DNA of 10,689 nt from Ramlibacter sp. (lineage in GTDB: Bacteria > Pseudomonadota > Gammaproteobacteria > Burkholderiales > Burkholderiaceae_C): contig JANXVP010000151.1 of NCBI GenBank assembly GCA_025351615.1, forward strand, positions 1-10,689, given 5' to 3'. A program made the translations under genes and the position numbers. Shown one piece after another: positions 6,488 to 10,689 of this stretch. The notes below the pieces were generated by a model that was given only the letters and a program-made list of their open reading frames with translations, was not told where the DNA came from and did no database searches. Within the stretch, counting starts at the first letter, position 1, and each line of letters starts with the position of its first letter.

Positions 6488-7081
6488 TCAGTAATCGGCC
6501 TGCCAGTCGACCGTGATGCGCTTGCCGGCCACGTCGACCGTGTCGACATAGGCCGCGACGAAGGGGATCATCCGCTCTTGCGTCTTGCCCTCGGCCGGGT
6601 ACTCCAGCACCAGCACGGTCTGCGGACCGGTGGAGAGCAGTTCCCGGACGATTCCCAGTTCGACGCCCTCCCGGTTGACGACGGCCAGGCCGATCAGGTC
6701 GACCCAGTAGTACTCGTCCGCACCGGCGGTCGGGAAGCTCGAACGCGGGACGAACACGCGGGCGCCACGCAACGCCTCGGCTGCGTTTCGGTCGTCGACC
6801 TCCTGCGCCGTCGCGACGACGACGCCCGAATGGTCCCTGGCTTCGCGGATTCGCAGCAGGAGCGTGCCGGAAAAGGTCTTGACACCCCTTTCGGCAGGCT
6901 GCAGATACCAGCGCCTGGAGGAAAAAAGCGCCTCGGGATCGGCGCTGTGGGACAGGACCTTGAACCAGCCCTTGAGACCCCACGCATCGGCGATGCGACC
7001 GACTTCGATCGCATCCGCCGGCAATTCGGCGGGCTCCAGGCCCGCCGGCAGCGCGGCGGCCGGACGGCCGGGCGCAGCCAT
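6488..7081 (-). CDS. rimM: 16S rRNA processing / 30S maturation factor RimM
   Basis: Cytoplasmic assembly factor that binds ribosomal protein S19 and helps mature the 16S rRNA 3' (head) domain. The product is 197 aa against a usual 165-185. The N-terminal RimM barrel starts at about residue 24 with EVGRIADAWGLKGWFKV. The C-terminal PRC-barrel starts at about 123 with EYYWVDLIGLAVVN and ends with MIPFVAAYVDTVDVAGKRI (171-189). The extra length is an Ala/Pro-rich N-terminal extension of about 22 residues, if the ATG at 7079-7081 is the true start. No strong Shine-Dalgarno sequence precedes it, so a later non-ATG start (a TTG at about residue 20) cannot be excluded. It lies 7 bases after rpsP, consistent with translational coupling. 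Confidence 0.96.
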   Translation of the reverse strand: MAAPGRPAAALPAGLEPAELPADAIEVGRIADAWGLKGWFKVLSHSADPEALFSSRRWYLQPAERGVKTFSGTLLLRIREARDHSGVVVATAQEVDDRNAAEALRGARVFVPRSSFPTAGADEYYWVDLIGLAVVNREGVELGIVRELLSTGPQTVLVLEYPAEGKTQERMIPFVAAYVDTVDVAGKRITVDWQADY

Positions 7082-7088
7082 GGCCGGC

Positions 7089-7364
7089 TTAAGCCGTGGG
7101 GACCGCGGCGGTAGCGGGCTTGGCCGAGGCGGCCTGGCGAATCAGGCGTTCCACCGTCGGCGACGGTTGCGCGCCCACGCCGCGCCAGTAGGTCAGGCGG
7201 TCCTGGACAATTCGGATGCTTTCCTCGTTGTCCTTGGCGATCGGGTTGTAAAAACCGATACGCTCGATGAAGCGGCCGTCGCGACGGGTGCGCTTGTCGG
7301 CCACGACAATATTGAAAAACGGACGGGCCTTGGCGCCGCCACGGGAGAGTCGAATGACGACCAT
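7089..7364 (-). CDS. rpsP: 30S ribosomal protein S16
   Basis: Structural protein of the small ribosomal subunit that stabilises 16S rRNA folding. The product is 91 aa, within the normal 78-95. Family blocks are [23 protein letters not shown] at the start, [14 protein letters not shown] (28-41) and the [17 protein letters not shown] region (55-71). The tail ([12 protein letters not shown]) is Ala/Pro-rich and variable in this group. The ATG at 7362-7364 has a good AAGGA Shine-Dalgarno sequence about 7 bases upstream. It is the first gene of the S16-RimM-TrmD-L19 operon and is preceded by a consensus promoter. Confidence 0.98.
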   Translation of the reverse strand: MVVIRLSRGGAKARPFFNIVVADKRTRRDGRFIERIGFYNPIAKDNEESIRIVQDRLTYWRGVGAQPSPTVERLIRQAASAKPATAAVPTA

Positions 7365-7476
7365 GATTTATCCTTCGGATGGGAGAGTGATTCTTCCAGC
7401 GTCTGAGACACGCACCGTGGGACCCAAAGGACCACTTCAATCCGCACCCGGCCAGCGACAAGCTGAAAAGCCTTCT

Positions 7477-7505
7477 ATTATATCTTTTCCAGGTTCTATG
7501 CCCAA
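7477..7505 (-). promoter_or_regulatory. Candidate promoter of the rpsP operon
   Basis: On the minus strand a perfect TATAAT lies at 7482-7477. With an exact 17-base spacer, TTGGGC (7505-7500) sits at the -35 position and matches the consensus in only its first three bases. The predicted start would be near 7470, leaving a leader of about 105 bases before rpsP. The -35 overlaps the first codons of the divergent acetyltransferase (ATG 7498-7500). The same AT-rich stretch reads TATTATATC on the plus strand and may also supply the -10 for that gene, though I see no good plus-strand -35. Confidence 0.6.
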
Positions 7506-8031
7506 TATCCGAGCCAGCCGCGACGAAGACGTCCCCGCCATCACGGCGATCTACGCCCACCATGTCCTCAATGGAACGGGAACCTTCGAGACCATCCCGC
7601 CCACCCCCGAAGACATGGCGGCACGCCGCGCCGACGTGCTGTCCAAGGAACTGCCCTACCTGATCGCGGAGCAGGACGGCCAGATTTTGGGCTTTGCCTA
7701 CTGCACCTGGTTCAAGCCACGGCCCGCCTACCGCTATTCGGCCGAGGACTCGATCTACATGGCGGACGGCGCGCGCGGCCAGGGAGCGGGCAAGCAGCTG
7801 CTCGCCGCGCTTGCGAAAGAAGCCGAAGCCGCGGGGATTCGCAAGCTGATCGCCGTCATCGGCGATTCGGCCAATCAGGGCTCGGTGCGGGTGCACGAAG
7901 CCATCGGATTTTCGCCAGTCGGTGTGCTGAAGTCCTGCGGCTGGAAGTTCGGCAAGTGGCTGGATGTGGTCTTGATGGAAATGCCCTTGGGCGGGAGCGA
8001 CAGCACGTCGCCCGAGCTGCCCCTGAAATGA
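7498..8031 (+). CDS. GNAT N-acetyltransferase, phosphinothricin acetyltransferase-like (Pat/YncA type)
   Basis: Acetyl-CoA-dependent N-acetyltransferase of 177 aa. It opens with IRASRDEDVPAITAIYAHHV and has TFETIPPT (29-36), both typical of the Pat/YncA (MnaT) group. That group acetylates phosphinothricin, methionine sulfoximine or related amino acids. The acetyl-CoA motif A is ARGQGAGKQLLAAL (92-105), preceded by SIYMADG. Motif B (SVRVHEAIGFSPVGVLKSCGWKFG, 129-152) ends in the KFGKWLDVVLMEM block seen across this family. The real substrate cannot be read from sequence. The ATG at 7498 was chosen because it gives the normal N-terminus; a longer frame to 7267 would enter rpsP. Ribosome-binding signal is weak. 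The stop overlaps the start of the TM2 gene (ATGA, 8028-8031). Confidence 0.88.
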   Translation: MPNIRASRDEDVPAITAIYAHHVLNGTGTFETIPPTPEDMAARRADVLSKELPYLIAEQDGQILGFAYCTWFKPRPAYRYSAEDSIYMADGARGQGAGKQLLAALAKEAEAAGIRKLIAVIGDSANQGSVRVHEAIGFSPVGVLKSCGWKFGKWLDVVLMEMPLGGSDSTSPELPLK

Positions 8032-8474
8032 AAAACAAGACTGTCGCAGCGTGGCTGGCTTTTGTCGGCGGCGCGCTCGGCCTGCACCGTTTTTACCTGT
8101 ACGGCCGGGGCGACCTGCTCGGCTGGATGCTGCCGGTTCCCACGGCGCTGGGCCTGTACGGCATCGAGCGGGTCCAGCGCTACGGCCTCGATGACCAGTG
8201 GAGCTGGGTGCTGGTTCCGATGCTGGGGTTCACCTTCGCCGGCTGTGCGCTGATGGCGATCATCTACGGGTTGACGACGCCGGAAAAATGGAACGCACGC
8301 TACAACGCGTCGAGTGCCGCCGACGCACGGGCCGGTGGCACCAACTGGTTCACCATCGCCGCCGTCGTGGCGGCCTTGATGGTGGGAACCGGAGTGTTGA
8401 TGGCCAGCATCGTGTTCAGCTTCCAGATGTATTTCGAATACCAGATCGAAGAGGCCCGCAAGATATCGCAGTAG
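8028..8474 (+). CDS. TM2 domain-containing membrane protein
   Basis: Small inner-membrane protein of 148 aa and unknown function. The N-terminal TM2 domain (about residues 1-50) shows the hallmark GLHRFYLYGRGDLLGW (18-33) between two hydrophobic segments (about 5-17 and 32-46). Two further membrane helices are predicted at about 59-82 and 106-133, separated by a polar loop containing TTPEKWNARYNASS. The C-terminus (EYQIEEARKISQ) is charged and probably cytoplasmic. The start overlaps the acetyltransferase stop by four bases, so the two are likely co-translated. Whether the pairing has functional meaning is unknown. Confidence 0.85.
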   Translation: MKNKTVAAWLAFVGGALGLHRFYLYGRGDLLGWMLPVPTALGLYGIERVQRYGLDDQWSWVLVPMLGFTFAGCALMAIIYGLTTPEKWNARYNASSAADARAGGTNWFTIAAVVAALMVGTGVLMASIVFSFQMYFEYQIEEARKISQ

Positions 8475-8512
8475 CGCGCTGGCGGCGTTGCTTGGCGTGC
8501 GCTTGCCGGCGT

Positions 8513-8526
8513 GCATGGATCCATGC
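8513..8526. repeat. Perfect 14-base palindrome
   Basis: GCATGGATCCATGC is a perfect palindrome in the 155-base gap between the TM2 and second acetyltransferase genes. Its form would suit a dimeric DNA-binding protein, but no promoter elements with good spacing flank it. Confidence 0.4.
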
Positions 8527-8544
8527 GAACACGGCATCGCGAGT

Positions 8545-8583
8545 GCAGCGCCCCCGCCACAGCCGTGCTGGCCGTGGCGCTGC
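8545..8583. other. Strong GC hairpin between TM2 and GNAT genes
   Basis: An 8-bp stem (GCAGCGCC at 8545-8552, GGCGCTGC at 8576-8583) encloses 23 bases that can form an inner CAGC/GCTG hairpin (8560-8570). It may slow or end transcription after the TM2 gene. No T-run follows, so it is not a standard terminator. A weak -10-like TAGATT at 8592-8597 lies just downstream. Confidence 0.4.
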
Positions 8584-8629
8584 GCCTGCGCTAGATTGGG
8601 GCGTCCATCATCCACACTGGGAGCACCCC

Positions 8630-9172
8630 ATGGACACGGCCCACAAGCCTGACGACATCGGCATCACCGTTCGCGCACTGGAGCCCGCCGATGCGCAGGA
8701 GGTGTCCGCCCTGACCGGCGCACCGGGCACCTTCGAGGGCACGCTGCAACTGCCGGACATGCCGGTTGCCTCGCGCCTCGAATGGCTGCAGAAGCTCGAG
8801 CCGCACGGCTGCCGGCTGGTGGCGGTGGCGCAGGGTCAGGTCGTCGGCTCCGCGGGTTTGCATCAGGCGGGCCTCAGTCTGCGCCGCGCGCACGTGCGCA
8901 TGCTGGGCATCGGCATCGCGGCCGGCTGGCAAGGCAAAGGCGTCGGTCGCCTGCTGATAGCCCGCCTGCTCGACTGGGCCGATCATTGGGCCGGCGTGCT
9001 GCGCGTGGAACTGACCGTCCACGCGGACAACGACCGTGCCATTGCGTTGTACCGCAGCATGGGCTTCGTCGAGGAAGGCCGGCACCGTGCCTATGCGATC
9101 AAGGACGGCCGCTATGTCGACGCGCTCTGCATGGCCCGCCTGCACCCGAATCCACCCCGGCTGGAGGGATAG
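8630..9172 (+). CDS. GNAT N-acetyltransferase, YhhY/AaaT-like
   Basis: Acetyl-CoA-dependent N-acetyltransferase of 180 aa. The C-terminal half closely resembles E. coli YhhY (AaaT, which acetylates L-phenylalanine and L-methionine): RVELTVHADNDRAIALYRSMGF (125-146) followed by EEGRHRAYAIKDGRYVDALCMARL (148-171). The acetyl-CoA motif A is GIGIAAGWQGKGVGRLLIARLL (93-114), with the pyrophosphate loop Q101-G-K-G-V-G106. The N-terminus has the family pattern with TFEGTLQLPDMP (34-45). The ATG at 8630 has a Shine-Dalgarno match (GGGAG, 8619-8623). It is probably a single-gene unit, set off by non-coding DNA on both sides. Its stop codon lies inside an inverted repeat. Confidence 0.88.
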   Translation: MDTAHKPDDIGITVRALEPADAQEVSALTGAPGTFEGTLQLPDMPVASRLEWLQKLEPHGCRLVAVAQGQVVGSAGLHQAGLSLRRAHVRMLGIGIAAGWQGKGVGRLLIARLLDWADHWAGVLRVELTVHADNDRAIALYRSMGFVEEGRHRAYAIKDGRYVDALCMARLHPNPPRLEG

Positions 9173-9199
9173 CGGGCTGCGGGCTGCTATCCTGGCCGG
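9157..9199. terminator. Possible terminator hairpin overlapping the GNAT stop codon
   Basis: GGATAGC (9167-9173) and GCTATCC (9186-9192) form a perfect 7-bp stem with a 12-base loop. CCGGC (9157-9161) and GCCGG (9195-9199) can extend it past an internal loop. The loop region contains a tandem heptamer GGGCTGC (9174-9187). The stem includes the TAG stop of the acetyltransferase. No T-run follows, so a terminator role between these convergent genes is only an inference. Confidence 0.4.
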
Positions 9200-9205
9200 T
9201 GAGTT

Positions 9206-9242
9206 GTCATCCCGGCGGGTGCAGGCGTCATCCCGAGATGAC
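9206..9242. repeat. Paired GTCATCCCG repeat with a small hairpin
   Basis: GTCATCCCG occurs at 9206-9214 and again at 9227-9235, 21 bases apart. The second copy extends into a perfect hairpin, GTCATC-CCGA-GATGAC (9227-9242). It lies 8 bases beyond the pit stop codon. The core resembles short intergenic palindromic repeats found scattered in many proteobacteria, but I see only this one site here. Confidence 0.45.
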
Positions 9243-9250
9243 CAATCCGC

Positions 9251-10261
9251 TCAGAACACCTGAAGACTGACCCAGTAGGCGATCGCGGCGACGAAGGCGC
9301 TGGCGGGGATGGTGAAGATCCAGGCCCAGACGATGTTACCGGCCACGCCCCAGCGCACGGCGCTCGCGCGCTGGGTCGAACCGACGCCGACGATGGCGCC
9401 GGTGATGGTGTGGGTGGTCGAGACCGGAATGCCGAGCGCCGTGGCCAGGAACAGCGTGATGGCTCCGCCCGTTTCGGCGCAAAAACCGCCCACCGGCTTG
9501 AGCTTGGTGATCTTCTGGCCCATCGTCTTCACGATGCGCCAGCCGCCGAACATCGTGCCCGCGGCGATCGCGGTGTAGCAGGAGACGATCACCCAGATCG
9601 GTGGGGTCTTGGCCTCAGCTGCCGCGTAGCCGGTGGCGATCAGCAGCATCCAGATGATGCCGATGGTCTTTTGCGCATCGTTGCCGCCATGGCCCAGGCT
9701 GTAGGCGCCGGCCGAGACCAGCTGCAGCCGCCGGAACCAGCGGTCGACCCTGGAGGGCCGGCTGCGCCTGAACACCCAGGCCACCAGCACCATCATCAGC
9801 GAGCCGAGCAGGAAGCCCAGCAGCGGCGACACGAAGATGAACAGCACGGTCTTCCAGATTCCGGCGGCGATCAGCGAACCGGCGCCCGCCTTGGCCATCA
9901 CGGCGCCGACGATGCCGCCGATCAGCGCGTGCGAGGAACTGCTGGGAATGCCGTAATACCAGGTGACGACATTCCAGGCGGTCGCGCCGATCAGCGCGCC
10001 GAACACGACGTGCGTGTCCACCACGCCTGGCTGGACGATGCCCTTGCCGACGGTCGCCGCCACGCTCAGGTGAAAGACGAAGAGCGCGACCAGGTTGAAG
10101 AAGGCGGCGAACACCACGGCTGTGGCCGGCTTGAGGACGCCGGTGGACACCACGGTCGCGATCGAGTTCGCCGCGTCGTGGAAGCCGTTCATGAAGTCGA
10201 ACGCGATCGCCAGCACGACCAGCATCACCACCAGCCAGAGGGAGGCTTGAACCGTTGTCAT
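9251..10261 (-). CDS. pit: Inorganic phosphate transporter, PiT family
   Basis: Inner-membrane low-affinity phosphate carrier (metal-phosphate/H+ symport in the bacterial members), 336 aa. The inverted duplication of the family is visible: NGFHDAANSIAT (25-36) with GIPSSSSHALIGGIVGA (104-120) in the first half, and GHGGNDAQKTIGII (190-203) with GIPVSTTHTITGAIVGVG (277-294) in the second. About ten hydrophobic segments are spread along the chain, with a basic cytoplasmic loop at about 165-179 (RRSRPSRVDRWFRR). It is shorter than E. coli PitA (about 500 aa) but typical of the short form paired with a DUF47 protein. The ATG at 10259-10261 lies 16 bases after the DUF47 stop, so the two are almost certainly one operon. 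The Shine-Dalgarno sequence is weak. Confidence 0.95.
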   Translation of the reverse strand: MTTVQASLWLVVMLVVLAIAFDFMNGFHDAANSIATVVSTGVLKPATAVVFAAFFNLVALFVFHLSVAATVGKGIVQPGVVDTHVVFGALIGATAWNVVTWYYGIPSSSSHALIGGIVGAVMAKAGAGSLIAAGIWKTVLFIFVSPLLGFLLGSLMMVLVAWVFRRSRPSRVDRWFRRLQLVSAGAYSLGHGGNDAQKTIGIIWMLLIATGYAAAEAKTPPIWVIVSCYTAIAAGTMFGGWRIVKTMGQKITKLKPVGGFCAETGGAITLFLATALGIPVSTTHTITGAIVGVGSTQRASAVRWGVAGNIVWAWIFTIPASAFVAAIAYWVSLQVF

Positions 10262-10277
10262 CGCAAGCAGCCGTCCG

Positions 10278-10689
10278 TCAGGAATTTTCGAGGATGATGC
10301 CCTCGATCACGTTGGCCACGTCCTCGCATTTGTCGGTGATGGTTTCCAGCAGTTCGTAGATGGCTTTCATCTTGATCACTTCGCGCACGTCCGGCTCCTC
10401 GCGAAACAGCTTGCTCATGGCCGAGCGCATCACGCGGTCGGCGTCGGATTCGAGCCGGTCGATTTCCTCGCAGGTCTTCAGCGCTGCCTCCGCGCTGGCC
10501 GGATCGGCCAGCTTGCTGATCAGCGCGACCGCGTCCTTGACCCGCTCGCAGCACTTGACGCTCAGGTCGGTGAGGCGCGTGATCTCGTCGTTGACCTGGC
10601 GCACGTCGTACAGCGCCATGGTCTCGGCCGAGTCCTGGATCAGGTCGGCGACGTCGTCCATGGTGTTGATGAGCGTATGGATCTGGTCC
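10278..10689 (-). CDS. DUF47 family (PhoU-like) phosphate transport regulator, 5' end outside window
   Basis: C-terminal 136 residues of a PhoU-like helical protein; the family is usually about 205-215 aa, so roughly a third is missing past the right edge. The open frame continues to the last base, with residues before the internal Met reading DQIHTLINT, as in the family's IHxLIxxMDD block. That ATG (10659-10661) is therefore not the true start. Acidic clusters EEIDRLESDAD and ETITDKCEDVANVIEGII match the PhoU-type metal-binding E/DxxxD helices. Proteins of this family are regularly encoded beside PiT transporters and are thought to control them or to sense phosphate. It is first in the operon, 16 bases before pit. 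Confidence 0.92.
   Translation of the reverse strand, partial: DQIHTLINTMDDVADLIQDSAETMALYDVRQVNDEITRLTDLSVKCCERVKDAVALISKLADPASAEAALKTCEEIDRLESDADRVMRSAMSKLFREEPDVREVIKMKAIYELLETITDKCEDVANVIEGIILENS

Noticed and set aside
5857..7114. Plus-strand frames of about 220 codons opposite trmD and rimM
   Set aside because: Antisense to essential genes with conserved catalytic residues; no protein features.
7875..8615. A 246-codon minus-strand frame opposite the acetyltransferase and TM2 genes
   Set aside because: His/Gln/Arg-rich shadow with no motif; the plus-strand genes are coupled and have clear signatures.
10278..10661. The DUF47 protein as a complete 127-aa gene starting at the ATG at 10659-10661
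   Set aside because: The frame stays open to the window edge and upstream residues match the family, which is about 80 residues longer.

Overview
The window looks like an ordinary piece of chromosome from a high-GC betaproteobacterium. The order Burkholderiales is likely and the family Comamonadaceae is my best guess. That placement rests on protein character, high GC, strong G/C bias at third codon positions and remembered gene order (orn / M48 peptidase / pterin dehydratase / rsgA / CobD-CbiB-like / NUDIX / rplS-trmD-rimM-rpsP); no database search was possible. I see no prophage, insertion sequence, CRISPR array, tRNA or rRNA, and no convincing new system.

Left part (1-3368). A 195-base non-coding stretch with several small inverted repeats precedes orn (minus strand, oligoribonuclease). 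Divergent from orn, across only 36 bases, runs a plus-strand cluster: an M48 (Ste24-type) membrane metallopeptidase, a pterin-4a-carbinolamine dehydratase joined to it by an ATGA overlap, and rsgA (ribosome-maturation GTPase), which starts at TTG.

Middle (3380-7364). This is a minus-strand block. Read in its own direction it is rpsP-rimM-trmD-rplS, the classic ribosomal protein S16 / RimM / tRNA m1G37 methyltransferase / L19 operon. A clear intrinsic terminator follows rplS. Then come a NUDIX (CoA-pyrophosphatase-type) hydrolase and a CobD/CbiB-AmpE-like membrane protein, which ends 11 bases from the convergent rsgA stop. A consensus TATAAT lies upstream of rpsP, and a second one overlaps the trmD stop codon and could drive rplS separately.

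Right part (7498-10689). Divergent from rpsP are a phosphinothricin-type GNAT acetyltransferase and a TM2-domain membrane protein with overlapping stop and start. A stand-alone GNAT acetyltransferase resembling E. coli YhhY/AaaT follows. On the minus strand, entering from the right edge, a DUF47 (PhoU-like) protein cut by the window end and a PiT-family phosphate transporter form a two-gene phosphate uptake unit.

Functionally the core is translation (rpsP, rimM, trmD, rplS, rsgA) and RNA turnover (orn), with housekeeping and small-molecule genes around it. The items most worth a second look are the two possible promoters of the rpsP operon, the terminator immediately before the NUDIX gene, the CobD/CbiB-like protein without cobalamin neighbours, and the acetyltransferase/TM2 pair.
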